Positions 1 through 8,481 of a stretch of DNA of 24,392 nucleotides are shown here, one piece after another. This DNA comes from Verrucomicrobiota bacterium (GTDB lineage Bacteria > Verrucomicrobiota > Verrucomicrobiia > Opitutales > Opitutaceae). The stretch covers positions 1-24,392 of the forward strand of contig JAEYYL010000145.1 of the NCBI GenBank assembly GCA_023430825.1. The letters are read 5' to 3'. The translations under genes and the position numbers were made by a program. The notes below the pieces were generated by a model. It made no database searches and was not told where the DNA came from. It saw nothing but the letters and a program-made list of their open reading frames with translations. Numbering within the stretch: the stretch's first letter is position 1; every line of letters begins with the position of its first letter.

Positions 1-26
1 CCACCACTCCCATGGCGGCCGCGACG

Positions 27-1193
27 CTATTTGCGCGCCGGCGTGCGGGCGCGGACCCGACGATGGTTTTCGAGCACAACCTCCGTCGCGTTCGCCAGAT
101 CCTCCTCATACATCGCTTCCATCTGCCGCGCAAAGGGCTCGTCCTCCACCACCGCATCCAGCTCGCAGTTACCCATCCAGCTCGCGATGTTGAGATTCGT
201 CGAACCCACCCGCGCCCATCGCCCGTCGACCACCGCCGTCTTCGCGTGTAACACCGATCCGTTCCACTCGAAGATCCGCACGCCCGCCTCCAGCAACGGC
301 CGATAACCGGCGCGCGACATCAGCTTGACCAGCGGGAGATCCGTCGCGCGCGGCAACAGCATCCGCACGTCCACGCCATCGCGCGCCGACGTCATCAACG
401 CCTGCACATACGTCGGCGCACCGAGATAATACGCATCGGTGAGCCACACGCGCTGCCGCGCGAAGGCGACCACCATCTGGTCCAGCCGATACGTGCCGGA
501 AGTCGATGGCTCGCTCGCCACGATCCGCACGCTCACCTCGCCCGCCGCTTCACCCTCGCCCGTCACGCGGGCGTCCTCCGGCAGCGCCGGTCCCAACATC
601 GCCCAGACGCGCGCAAACACCTCCTCCAGCTCCGCCACCGCCGGACCGCGCAACTCCACGCCGGTGTCGCGCCACGGATCGATCCGCTTCGCCGGATCGC
701 CTCGCCACATCTGCGCGACGCAGAGCCCGGAAACGAACCCCACCCGTCCGTCGACGACGAGCAGCTTGCGATGATCCCGCGAGATCCAGCCAAACGGCGA
801 CTCCAGTCGCGGCGGATTGTAGCAGCGCACCTCGACGCCCGCCTCGCGCAGCCGGGCCCAGAAGGCGCGTGATGATTTTCTGAATACACCCAGCCAGTCG
901 TAAACCACCCGCACCGGCACGCCCGCCTGCGCACGCTCGATCAGCGCATCGGCGAACAGCCGCCCGGCCGCATCGTCGGCGATGATGTAATTTTCGAAAT
1001 GGACGCGCGTGCGCGCCTTCGCGATGGCTTCGAGCCACGCCGGATAGTTCTCCGTCGCGTCGCGCAGCAACCGCACCCGGTTGCCCGGCAGCAACGGCGC
1101 GCCCGCCGTCCGCGAAAACGCCTGGTCGGCGAGCGCACGCGCGTCGCGGCGACCGAGATTCCCGGGGGAGGGCGTTTCCTGCATGCCGGTCAT
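27..1193 (-). CDS. Phospholipase D-like / cardiolipin synthase family protein
   Basis: Predicted 388-residue phosphatidyltransferase of the PLD superfamily. In this family two HKD motifs form one active site; in cardiolipin synthases it joins two phosphatidylglycerols, or a phosphatidyl donor and an alcohol, at the membrane. Both motifs are visible: H141-R-K143-LLVV-D148 followed by GRVGFVSG, and H316-A-K318-TAVV-D323 followed by GSTNLN. No N-terminal membrane segments precede the catalytic part, so it resembles the short ClsB type more than ClsA. The open frame runs on upstream to 1646, but that part is Arg-rich sequence antisense to the GH2 gene. The start at 1193 (MTGMQETPS) is therefore preferred; 1184 is an alternative. 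No clear Shine-Dalgarno site is seen. The gene lies 74 bp after GH2 on the same strand and may be co-transcribed, although nothing links it to sugar use. Substrate specificity is not visible. Confidence 0.85.
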   Translation of the reverse strand: MTGMQETPSPGNLGRRDARALADQAFSRTAGAPLLPGNRVRLLRDATENYPAWLEAIAKARTRVHFENYIIADDAAGRLFADALIERAQAGVPVRVVYDWLGVFRKSSRAFWARLREAGVEVRCYNPPRLESPFGWISRDHRKLLVVDGRVGFVSGLCVAQMWRGDPAKRIDPWRDTGVELRGPAVAELEEVFARVWAMLGPALPEDARVTGEGEAAGEVSVRIVASEPSTSGTYRLDQMVVAFARQRVWLTDAYYLGAPTYVQALMTSARDGVDVRMLLPRATDLPLVKLMSRAGYRPLLEAGVRIFEWNGSVLHAKTAVVDGRWARVGSTNLNIASWMGNCELDAVVEDEPFARQMEAMYEEDLANATEVVLENHRRVRARTPARK

Positions 1194-1250
1194 GACAGAT
1201 GTCACAGACCGACGTTCGCCGGAAAGTCGAGCCGGCGGAGGGCGCGGAGA

Positions 1251-1271
1251 GCAGGCTGAAGCCCGCCCTAC
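1251..1271. repeat. REP-like GTAGGGCGGGCTTCAGCC motif
   Basis: On the minus strand this reads GTAGGGCGGGCTTCAGCCTGC, a small imperfect hairpin (GC-mismatch-GGC arms around a 4-nt loop). It shares the opening GTAGGGCGSGYTTY with the element at 19818-19842. The TAG in it is the stop codon of the GH2 gene. Its position between GH2 and the PLD-like gene is typical for short dispersed palindromes. The family assignment is inference from these two copies. Confidence 0.4.
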
Positions 1272-3979
1272 TCGACAGGAACCGCGTCGATGGCCGTGGC
1301 GGCCGCCGCCAAACCGTCGCTCGCCGCCGTCACGGTAAACCGGCCGGTTTCGCCCGCTTTCGCGCGCACGATCGCGAGACAAAGCCCGCTGAAGGCCTTT
1401 CGCGTCGACGCTTGAAACGGCTCGAAGCTCGTCGGATCGCCGTTGTCGGTCGCGACGATTTCGCCCGGCCCGTCGACGTTGAACGCGATCCGGTGGTCGG
1501 CGCGGGGCACAGGCAATCCATTCGCATCGACGATGCGCACGGTCACAAACGCCAGGTCGCGTCCATCGGCATCGATCGCCGACCGATCCACCGACACCTC
1601 GAGCTTCGCCGCGGGTCCCGCGGTCTTCACCGTGTCGGTCGCCCATTTGGCTCCGTTCTTGTAGGCGACGACTTCGAGCGTGCCCGGTTCATACACCACG
1701 TCGTCCCAGCGCAGCCGATACTCGTAGTCGCCCTTCTTTTTGCGCCCGAGCGAACGGCCGTTGAGGAACAACTCCGCTTCGTCGCCGGAGGTGAACACGT
1801 GCACCGGCGTCACTTCACCGACGCGCTCCGGCCAGGTCCAATGCGGCAGCAGATGCGCCATCGGATGGTCCGGTCGCCAGTGCGACTGGTAGAGATAAAA
1901 CCGGTCCTTCTTGAAGCCCGCGAGATCGATCATCCCGCAATAGGAACTGCGCGAGCCGTAGTAAGGCGTCGGCTCGCCGAGATGATCCCATCCGGTCCAG
2001 ACGAACTCGCCGGCGACGTAAGGATGCCGCTCGAGCGACGCGAAAACCTTGTCGGCCGACGCGCCGAAATCCACCGCGTGCAACTCGTAGGAACTCACGT
2101 GGCGGTTCTTCGAATCGCCGCCGCGTCCGTCGCGCACCGGCGCGCTGGTCTCGCTCGTCACCGGAAACAGATAAATCCCGCGGCTGCTGAACGCCGACGC
2201 CGTCTCGCTGCTCACGATGACCTTGTCGGGAAACTTCGCGTGAAACGCCGGGAACATCGGCGGCGTGCGGATGCGCTCCGTGCCCTCGAACTCGGGCGTG
2301 TCGCGGATGCCCTGTCCTTGATAATTCAGGCTGATCAGGTCGACCACTGCCGGCAGCGCCATGTCGGGCTTCGCGTAGTTCATCGCGCTCGTGGTCGGCC
2401 GCGGATCTTCCTCCCGCACGATGTCCTGCAGCCGTTTCGCCACCGCGGCTCCCGCCTCGGCCGTGTATTGTTCGCCGACTTCGTTGCCGATGCTCCACAT
2501 GATGACCGACGGGCTGTGGCGGTCGCGGCGAACCAGCGCGCGCATGTCCTGCTCGTGCCAGTCCGGATAGATCAGGTGAAAATCGAGCGGCGTCTTCCGG
2601 CGCTCCCACACATCGAACGACTCGTTCACCACCAGAAAACCCATCCGGTCGGTCAACTCGAGCAACTCGGGCGCGGGCGGGTTGTGCGCCATGCGAATCG
2701 CGTTGCAGCCCATCTCGCGCAAGATCTCCAGCTGCCGTTCGGCCGCGCGCACGTTGAACGCCGCCCCGAGCGCGCCGAGATCGTGGTGCTGGTTCACGCC
2801 TTTGATCTGGATGCGCTCGCCGTTCACGTGGATGCCCGAATTCGGATCGAAGCGCAGTTCACGAATGCCGAAGCGCGTCTCGTAGCTATCGATTTCGCGG
2901 CCGTCCTGCGTGACCGTTGTCACCGCGACATAGCGGTGCGGCGTCTGCGTCGGCGGCGGGCCCCACAGCCTGGGTTTCGCGAGCACGAACGATCCCTCGA
3001 TCGTGACACTCGCCCTCGCGCCGACGGCGACATTGCCGTGCTTGATCGCACTGACCGCAGCACCGGTGCGGCGAGCGTCCTCATCGAGCGCGTAGAATTC
3101 GGTCGTTACCGCGACGTTCGCGGACTGCGCCTGCGCGTTGTCGAGCGTGACGTTGAAATCGACCGTCGCGGACTCCGGCGAGATGTCGCGCGCCGTCACC
3201 TGCGTGCCCCATTGGGCCACGCGCACGGGCTGCGTTTTCGTCAGCCAGACGTTCCGATAAATACCACCGCCAGGATACCAGCGCGACGAGCTGGGCGGAT
3301 TGTCCAAACGGATCGCGAGCTGGTTCTCGCCGCCGAAATTCACGTAGGGCGTGAGGTCGACCTGCCACGACGAGTAACCGAACGGCCAGCCGCCGACGAG
3401 TTCGCCGTTCAGCCAGACGGCCGCATAGGACATCGCGCCGTCGATCTCGAGGAAGATGGATTTGCCGGCGTCGCTCGCGGGGATGTCCAACTTTTTTCGA
3501 TACCAGCCGATCCCCCAGCTCGGCAGCCGGCCCATGCCGCCGACGTCGCCGGTCTCGATGAACGGCCCCTCGATCGCCCAGTCGTGCGGCAGATTCAGGC
3601 GGCGCCACTCGCGGTCGTCAAAATCGCCGCGCAAATACGCGACGTCGCCCGTCCATTTTTCTGCTGGCCACGCGTGGCGCCGCGCGGGGTCTTTGATGAA
3701 GGCATTGCCCGTGGGCAGTATCCACGGTTTGAGGACAGTCGCTGCGTCTGCGGCGATTTTCTCCGCGTCCTGCGGGCGGGCGTCGGCCGGGCCGTCATCG
3801 CGCCGGTCGCGCACCTCGGGGCGGACGTCGTAGCGCAGATCGACGGTGTTGCCGGCGGGATCGCCGAGTTGGAAACGCCAGTCGGCGTTGAGCGGGAGCC
3901 TTTCCCGCGCGGTCAGCGCCGCGCCGGCGAGTGCGGCATAAACGGTCACCATTCGTCCGATCGTGGAGTGGAGTTTCAT
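1268..3979 (-). CDS. GH2 family glycoside hydrolase, beta-galactosidase type, exported
   Basis: Predicted 903-residue retaining glycosidase. The N-terminus (MKLHSTIGRMVTVYAALAG..., possible cleavage after ALTA) looks like a signal peptide, so action is likely periplasmic. Domain order: sugar-binding jelly roll about residues 90-265 (LPHDWAIEGPF, WYRKKL, WYPGGGIYRNVWL); Ig-like domain about 270-385; TIM barrel from about 386 with GVNQHHDLGALG and GCNAIRMAHNPP. The acid/base is E500 in SIGNEVGE and the predicted nucleophile is E592 in IVSSETASA. After the barrel comes a DUF4982-like module (AELFLNGRSLG) and a C-terminal Ig/invasin-like module (VDRSAIDADGRDLAFV). This layout is that of polysaccharide-locus GH2 beta-galactosidases; beta-glucuronidase or another beta-glycosidase is possible. 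The upstream neighbour on the strand is a TonB-dependent receptor, 240 bp away, which suggests it acts on the imported oligosaccharide. SD is weak (AAGG about 12 nt before ATG). Confidence 0.92.
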   Translation of the reverse strand: MKLHSTIGRMVTVYAALAGAALTARERLPLNADWRFQLGDPAGNTVDLRYDVRPEVRDRRDDGPADARPQDAEKIAADAATVLKPWILPTGNAFIKDPARRHAWPAEKWTGDVAYLRGDFDDREWRRLNLPHDWAIEGPFIETGDVGGMGRLPSWGIGWYRKKLDIPASDAGKSIFLEIDGAMSYAAVWLNGELVGGWPFGYSSWQVDLTPYVNFGGENQLAIRLDNPPSSSRWYPGGGIYRNVWLTKTQPVRVAQWGTQVTARDISPESATVDFNVTLDNAQAQSANVAVTTEFYALDEDARRTGAAVSAIKHGNVAVGARASVTIEGSFVLAKPRLWGPPPTQTPHRYVAVTTVTQDGREIDSYETRFGIRELRFDPNSGIHVNGERIQIKGVNQHHDLGALGAAFNVRAAERQLEILREMGCNAIRMAHNPPAPELLELTDRMGFLVVNESFDVWERRKTPLDFHLIYPDWHEQDMRALVRRDRHSPSVIMWSIGNEVGEQYTAEAGAAVAKRLQDIVREEDPRPTTSAMNYAKPDMALPAVVDLISLNYQGQGIRDTPEFEGTERIRTPPMFPAFHAKFPDKVIVSSETASAFSSRGIYLFPVTSETSAPVRDGRGGDSKNRHVSSYELHAVDFGASADKVFASLERHPYVAGEFVWTGWDHLGEPTPYYGSRSSYCGMIDLAGFKKDRFYLYQSHWRPDHPMAHLLPHWTWPERVGEVTPVHVFTSGDEAELFLNGRSLGRKKKGDYEYRLRWDDVVYEPGTLEVVAYKNGAKWATDTVKTAGPAAKLEVSVDRSAIDADGRDLAFVTVRIVDANGLPVPRADHRIAFNVDGPGEIVATDNGDPTSFEPFQASTRKAFSGLCLAIVRAKAGETGRFTVTAASDGLAAAATAIDAVPVE

Positions 3980-4083
3980 CGTTAAGAAAGCCTTGAGTTA
4001 AACCGGACCCATTCATGTCCCGCCGCAAGCCGATCCGGCTCGCAATCCGGGGTTGCGCGAACCGCTCCTGGAGGTGGCTGCCG

Positions 4084-4107
4084 CGATGCCCGGAGCGCGG
4101 GGCATCG
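4084..4107 (-). other. Intergenic hairpin 1 of 3 (receptor-GH2 gap)
   Basis: Perfect 8-bp inverted repeat CGATGCCC / GGGCATCG around an 8-nt loop. It is the hairpin closest to the GH2 start. No T-run follows on the minus strand, so it does not look like a classical intrinsic terminator. Confidence 0.6.
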
Positions 4108-4114
4108 AACGCAG

Positions 4115-4144
4115 GAGAGCCGGGGCACGGCGGCCCCGGCTCTC
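4115..4144 (-). terminator. Intergenic hairpin 2 of 3: 12-bp GC-rich stem, terminator-like
   Basis: Perfect 12-bp inverted repeat GAGAGCCGGGGC / GCCCCGGCTCTC with a 6-nt loop (ACGGCG). It lies 76 nt beyond the receptor stop codon and 135 nt before the GH2 start. A stem this strong could partly end transcription, stall 3' exonucleases or separate receptor and glycosidase expression levels. There is no T-tract on either side, so intrinsic termination is uncertain. Confidence 0.5.
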
Positions 4145-4155
4145 GGAAGTTTCAG

Positions 4156-4190
4156 CCGGCGGGTCGATGCAGGGAGCATCGATCCGCCGG
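4156..4190 (-). other. Intergenic hairpin 3 of 3: 15-bp imperfect stem after receptor stop
   Basis: Inverted repeat CCGGCGGGTCGATGC / GCATCGATCCGCCGG, 14 of 15 pairs, 5-nt loop AGGGA. It begins about 29 nt after the receptor stop codon. On the minus-strand transcript the single mismatch is A against C. It is likely an mRNA 3'-end stabiliser or part of a composite terminator together with the neighbouring stem at 4115-4144. Confidence 0.55.
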
Positions 4191-4219
4191 GCGGTTGAGT
4201 TCAACCGATCGCAACACGC

Positions 4220-7200
4220 TTAGAACGAGAACGTGTTGGTCACGGTCCAGGTCTGCGACGGGGCGATGCCCCAGGCGGCGACCGAGCCGTCGTATTGCGT
4301 CGACAGCGGGATCAGCTTCTTGCCGTCGCCGAGATTCCGGACGTTGAGCTGGATGCGCCAGTTGATCTTGTCGGTGAGCTTCCGGCCGTAACCGACCCAC
4401 AGGTCCACCGCATCGTCGGTCGGGCCGTAGTAGGGATTGTCGATGTCGAAGCCGATCTCCTCGGTGCTGCCGCCGGTGATTTCCTTCACGGGGTAGCCGA
4501 TGGCGATCTTGTCCTGCCAGCGGTAACCGGCACCGACGTTGACGCCCTTCAGCAGGCCTTCGGTGAAGTTGTAGTTCGTCACGAAGTTCACGCGCCAGCG
4601 GCGGAGTTCGGGCGTGTTCGCGCCTTCCTGCAGCTTGAGGAGGAGGTATTTGGAATAGAAGTTACTGTTCCAGCTGACCATCGAGCCGTTGCGCGCGCCG
4701 CCGCCGCTCCAGGTCGGGAAGTTGCCGATCCCGCCGAACGTCGTGTTGACCGTGCCGGAGCCGGTGCTGTCGATGTTCGCGCGATCCGCGGCGATTTCCT
4801 GTTCGGTGGCTTCGCGGAAGTGGTAGGTCTGGCCGGCGCGGCCATCGCGATAGAGACCGTCGGTGACCGAGATCACACCGGCGCCGGGGCTGCTGACGGG
4901 CACGAAGCGCTTGTTGTGATACTCGTTGGCGTAGGTCACGAATTCGGTGAGTGCGGCACCGCCGACATTGCTGCGCGAGGCCTTGGCTTCCGACGCGTTG
5001 AGCGTGAAGCGCCAGTTCCTCGTGGGATTGGCCGTGAACTCGATTTCCCAGCCCTTCGAGATCTGATCCTCGGTCGCTTGGAAGTTCGCGACGAGATTGG
5101 ACGGGGTGGCCTGCGCGGTCTGCGTCAGCGGATTCTGATTCAGGTCGGGATAGCCCCACGCGCTCAGGATCTTTTGGATCGGCTCCTTGGTGGTCAGATC
5201 GCGCCAGGCGGCGACCGCCGCCATGCGGGTGAGCGTGGCGTGCTCCTCGGTCTCGCCCGTGCGAGTCGTGTAGAACCAGCCCCAGCCGCCGCCTTCGCGC
5301 GGGTTGGCATCGTCGAGGAAGTTGATGCTCTTGAAGTCGTCGCGGGTCTTCAGGTGATACTGGTAGGCGTCGGCGCGGGACTCGAGCCGGGTGATGAAGT
5401 TGTCGCCGCCCATGAGATACCAGAGGTTGTTGTTGATGCTGGAGTTGCCGGCATTCTTAACCGTGGTCTCGTATTTGTTGATCTTCAGGTAGAAGCGATC
5501 GTCCTTCGTCGACAGCATGATGCCCATGTCCTTCGTCTCGCCGGACGGCGGTGCGAGGGGCTGGCCATAGAGGTCGTTGCGGGCGCCGGTGACCTGGAAG
5601 TTGTCGGAGGCGTTGTAGAACACGCTGACGTTGACGGGCAGCCAGTCGGCCCAGCGGCCCGCGAGGCGGTTCAACTTGGCGACCGCGCTCCAGCTCTTGG
5701 TGTCGCCGACATAGAGTTGGGAGGGCCGACCGTCCAGGGTGTAGGTGGAGAAGTTCACGCGATCCCAGGTGGCATCGCGCGCGCCTTCGAGCGCCCAGGT
5801 GCGAACGCGGTCCTGACGCAAGCCATAGAGGCCGACGAGCGCGCCGTCCCACAGGTAGGCCTGCCACGACGCGGCCATGGAGTTGACCTCGCGCTTGTTG
5901 AGCGTGGCCGAGCGGGTGAGGTAGTCCTGGTTACCGTTTTCGGCGCTGAGGATCTGGATGTTCCGGTTGCTCCAGCCGACGTAGTTGGCCGGATTTTCCG
6001 ACTGGGTGGAGGTGGCGCCGTTGTAGGGATTGACCCACGGGGCGGCGGCGTCGACCTGCGGAGCATTCCACGAGGAGTCGAACCAGTGCCAGGCCACGGT
6101 GGACGGCACCTGGAGTTTGCCGACCGCATTGGGGATGTTGGCGCCGCGATAGGTGCCCGCGTCCTTCAGGGACGGCCCGAGATAGATCGCGGGCGTGACG
6201 GCGCGATCGCTGGCGCTGACGAACCAGGCGCTGCCCTTGTTCGCGACGAGGCCGGCGAAACCGTCATCCGTGCCGTAGCGGCTGAAATTCCGGGAGTCGT
6301 AGTTCCAATCCTCGGTGTTGAGCAGGCCGGTGAGCGTGTGGCGCCCCAGCAGCTTCTTGAGCCACCCGCCGTCGCGGCGCTGGTTGAAGTCGTGGTCGAA
6401 GAACGCGGTGAAGCGGCCGGTGTTGCGCGTGCTGTCGTATTTGTTGTTACCGTAGGTGTAGTTGCTCTCGATATAGGGCTGGCCGAAGTGCGTGTTCACC
6501 GAGCCGTCGATATTATGGGTATTGATATCGATATAGAGCACGCCCGCGCCGTCGAACGAGTATTGGCCGCGATCGATGTTCTGGTGATCGTAAGCGAGAT
6601 CGAAGCCGAATTTGTTGTTGAAGAACGTCTGGCTGAGCGAGGCGTTGAAATTGTCGAAGTTCTGCCACTCCTGCTTGTTGTCGCCTTCGAGCAGGTTGTT
6701 GTAGAAGTCGAACACGGACGGGTCGCTCAACGTGGTGGCCTTCCACACGCCGAAGCTCTGGTATTTGGCGCCCTCGGCTGCGGTGGCGCGCTCGGCCCAG
6801 TAGGCCGTGTTGGCCACGGTCACGCGACGCGCGTAGGGGAGCCCGAGGCTGCCGTCGATCGCACCGGCCGAGTTGATGCCGCGGATGTTCTTGAATTCAG
6901 GCATCGACGCGAAATACGGGAACGTCTCGCCCGCATTCACCTGGAGCCAGACGCCGCCATACATGACGGGGGCGCCGAGCCAGGGCGAGTAGTTGGGATT
7001 CGCCGCACCGTTGTTCGGGAGCGGGCGGCCGGCATCCGCCGGCGTCCACGGCGCGCCCGTGGCGGGATTGTTCGGAATGTTCTCGGCCCAGGCCCGGTTG
7101 AACTGGCCGCTGTCGGGGTTGCGATACGGCGCGCCGTTCGCGTCGTAGAACCAGCCGCTGTTCTGCACGAGTCGGGGATTGTAACCCTTCTGGTTCAGCG

Positions 7201-8095
7201 CGTCCCACCACTGCGTGACCTGGTCGCGCGGCGTGAGCGAGCGGGGGTTGTTGCTGTCGATCTCACCCTTTTCGAAGTTCAGCTTGATCGTCGTCTTGTG
7301 ATCGCCCCGGTTCAGGAAGTTCGGGTCGTAGCGCAACGTGCCGAAAATGCGCCGGTCGAGGCTGTAGGCCGGGTCCTGGCGATATTGCTCGTCGTTGCGC
7401 ACGGCGGCAATCCGCAGGGAAAGTTCGCCCGGCAGAATGTTCTGGTTGAGGTCGAGCGACACGCGGTTCGCGCCGAACGAACCGTAGCGAAACTCCACTT
7501 CGCGGAAATTCCGGTGATGCGCCGCCTTCGTCGTGACATTGATGATGCCGGCCGGGCTGCCCAATCCGAAGAGGATCGAGTTCGGGCCGCGCTGCATGTC
7601 GACGCGGTCGACATTGTAGCCGTCCCACGGGATGTCCGAGGCGAAGAAGTTGCGGGTGTTGTCGGCCGCGGTGAGACCGCGCACGCGCGTGTTGCCGTTG
7701 GGATTGGTGAAGCGTCCCGATTCATCCTCGTTCTGACCGCCGGAGGAACCGCGAAAATTACCCTGGGTGCCCCCGACTTCGGTGTTGGTCGTGTAGGCGA
7801 GCAGGCTCTTGTTGTCGGTCGCACCCGTGTCGCGCAGGAATTCCGCGGTCACGACCGAGATCGCCGAGCCCACGTCTTCGAGGCGGGTGTTGATGCGCGA
7901 TCCGGCGAGGGTTTGCGTGGCTTGGTAACCGCTGTCGGTTTCCGCGCGCACTTCGAAGGGGCTGAGCTGGACGATCTCGCCTTCCGCGTCATCCGCGGGA
8001 GCCGGGCTGACGGGCGCCGCGGTTTGGGCGAGCAATCCGGGCCACGCGACGGCGGCCGAGAGCGCAAAGACTCCAATTCTGTGTCGGTTCTTCAT
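4220..8095 (-). CDS. TonB-dependent outer-membrane receptor (large, carbohydrate-locus type)
   Basis: Predicted 1291-residue outer-membrane transporter energised by TonB-ExbBD. A signal peptide is visible (MKNRHRIGVFALSAAVAWPGLLA, then QTAAPV). It is followed by an acidic linker with EIVQLSPFEV, which may serve as the TonB box. The plug domain (about residues 45-200) shows VVTAEFLRDTGA, TRVRGL, and the plug phrase MQRGPNSILFGLGSPAGIINV. The remainder is a long beta-barrel rich in aromatic/Asn/Gly strands, ending in the outer-membrane C-terminal phenylalanine (TNTFSF). At 1291 residues it is longer than siderophore receptors (about 700-800). No SusD partner follows; instead the GH2 gene does. 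Kinase and response regulator genes lie upstream on the same strand. The cargo is inferred to be an oligosaccharide carrying beta-linked sugar, from context only. No SD is seen before ATG 8095; the leader is A/T-rich just upstream. Confidence 0.95.
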   Translation of the reverse strand: MKNRHRIGVFALSAAVAWPGLLAQTAAPVSPAPADDAEGEIVQLSPFEVRAETDSGYQATQTLAGSRINTRLEDVGSAISVVTAEFLRDTGATDNKSLLAYTTNTEVGGTQGNFRGSSGGQNEDESGRFTNPNGNTRVRGLTAADNTRNFFASDIPWDGYNVDRVDMQRGPNSILFGLGSPAGIINVTTKAAHHRNFREVEFRYGSFGANRVSLDLNQNILPGELSLRIAAVRNDEQYRQDPAYSLDRRIFGTLRYDPNFLNRGDHKTTIKLNFEKGEIDSNNPRSLTPRDQVTQWWDALNQKGYNPRLVQNSGWFYDANGAPYRNPDSGQFNRAWAENIPNNPATGAPWTPADAGRPLPNNGAANPNYSPWLGAPVMYGGVWLQVNAGETFPYFASMPEFKNIRGINSAGAIDGSLGLPYARRVTVANTAYWAERATAAEGAKYQSFGVWKATTLSDPSVFDFYNNLLEGDNKQEWQNFDNFNASLSQTFFNNKFGFDLAYDHQNIDRGQYSFDGAGVLYIDINTHNIDGSVNTHFGQPYIESNYTYGNNKYDSTRNTGRFTAFFDHDFNQRRDGGWLKKLLGRHTLTGLLNTEDWNYDSRNFSRYGTDDGFAGLVANKGSAWFVSASDRAVTPAIYLGPSLKDAGTYRGANIPNAVGKLQVPSTVAWHWFDSSWNAPQVDAAAPWVNPYNGATSTQSENPANYVGWSNRNIQILSAENGNQDYLTRSATLNKREVNSMAASWQAYLWDGALVGLYGLRQDRVRTWALEGARDATWDRVNFSTYTLDGRPSQLYVGDTKSWSAVAKLNRLAGRWADWLPVNVSVFYNASDNFQVTGARNDLYGQPLAPPSGETKDMGIMLSTKDDRFYLKINKYETTVKNAGNSSINNNLWYLMGGDNFITRLESRADAYQYHLKTRDDFKSINFLDDANPREGGGWGWFYTTRTGETEEHATLTRMAAVAAWRDLTTKEPIQKILSAWGYPDLNQNPLTQTAQATPSNLVANFQATEDQISKGWEIEFTANPTRNWRFTLNASEAKASRSNVGGAALTEFVTYANEYHNKRFVPVSSPGAGVISVTDGLYRDGRAGQTYHFREATEQEIAADRANIDSTGSGTVNTTFGGIGNFPTWSGGGARNGSMVSWNSNFYSKYLLLKLQEGANTPELRRWRVNFVTNYNFTEGLLKGVNVGAGYRWQDKIAIGYPVKEITGGSTEEIGFDIDNPYYGPTDDAVDLWVGYGRKLTDKINWRIQLNVRNLGDGKKLIPLSTQYDGSVAAWGIAPSQTWTVTNTFSF

Positions 8096-8297
8096 GTTTT
8101 TGGGTTTGTAGGTCAGGTATGCTTCAGCTTCGCCCGCCGTCGCCGCGCTGGGCGGCAGGGTAGCGACGGACGATTTCGAAGCCGCGCAGGTGCGCGCGTC
8201 CTCGAATCGAGGAGTTGAAGCGCCGCCCGTCTCCCGCCGGCAACGGACCGTTCACTCATACCTAAGAATGCGCGCTCGCGTCGCACCGAAATCGTCT

Positions 8298-8308
8298 GAC
8301 GCAAACCG
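8298..8308 (+). promoter_or_regulatory. GACGCAAACCG motif, copy 1 (upstream of receptor)
   Basis: An 11-bp exact match to 12238-12248. The two copies lie in the two largest non-coding gaps of the carbohydrate locus. It could be an operator for the LacI-type or LuxR-type regulator encoded here. This is inference from position and identity; no binding site consensus is known to me for either protein. Confidence 0.3.
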
Positions 8309-8329
8309 TCCGCACCGCCCACGCGATAG

Positions 8330-8361
8330 GAGGGAGGACGAGGACCCACTCGCCCTCCCTC
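8330..8361 (-). terminator. 13-bp stem-loop in receptor upstream region
   Basis: Arms GAGGGAGGACGAG and CTCGCCCTCCCTC with a 6-nt loop. On the minus-strand transcript the one non-Watson-Crick position becomes a G-U wobble, giving a continuous 13-bp RNA stem. It lies 121 nt after the response-regulator stop and 235 nt before the receptor start. It could end the kinase-regulator transcript or be a structured leader of the receptor mRNA. No T-run follows. Confidence 0.45.
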
Positions 8362-8368
8362 GGCACAC

Positions 8369-8383
8369 ACTGCCTGCGGCAGT
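8369..8383. promoter_or_regulatory. ACTGCC-TGC-GGCAGT palindrome, possible operator
   Basis: A perfect 6-bp inverted repeat with a 3-bp spacer in the gap upstream of the receptor. Dyads of this size can bind dimeric regulators, but no independent support is visible. Confidence 0.3.
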
Positions 8384-8462
8384 TCTAACAACTAACCAAG
8401 CGGCGGGCTTCGTCGTCCAACGCCAACGGCAAATCGACGCCGCGGTCATTCATACAACTGAA

Positions 8463-8477
8463 TCGGCCCCCGGCCGA
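8463..8477 (-). terminator. Short hairpin directly after response-regulator stop
   Basis: Inverted repeat TCGGCC-CCC-GGCCGA, 4 nt after the stop codon at 8482. Only a TT follows on the minus strand, so any terminator role is weak. Confidence 0.3.
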
Positions 8478-8481
8478 CGCC

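Larger units (their letters stand above)
8096..8481 (-). promoter_or_regulatory. 386-bp gap: receptor leader and response-regulator 3' end
   Basis: No credible gene lies in this stretch. It should contain the receptor promoter and the end of the kinase-regulator transcript. Visible items are a 6-bp hairpin directly after the regulator stop (8463-8477), a palindrome ACTGCC-TGC-GGCAGT (8369-8383), a 13-bp stem (8330-8361), and GACGCAAACCG (8298-8308), which recurs at 12238-12248 upstream of the kinase and lacI-type genes. I could not identify a convincing -35/-10 pair. Confidence 0.5.

Noticed and set aside
1194..1646. N-terminal extension of the PLD-like protein
   Set aside because: The frame is open, but this part overlaps the GH2 3' end out of frame, is very Arg-rich and lacks PLD-family sequence.
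1199..3985. 928-codon open frame on the plus strand opposite the GH2 gene
   Set aside because: Product is Arg/His/Val-rich low-complexity without family motifs, and it mirrors the codon pattern of a clear GH2 gene. It is an antisense shadow of high third-position GC.
4295..8218. 1307-codon open frame on the plus strand opposite the TonB receptor
   Set aside because: Length is striking, but the product is repetitive Val/Ala/Gly/Arg/Asp text with no domain, no signal peptide and no start signal. The opposite strand encodes an unmistakable receptor.
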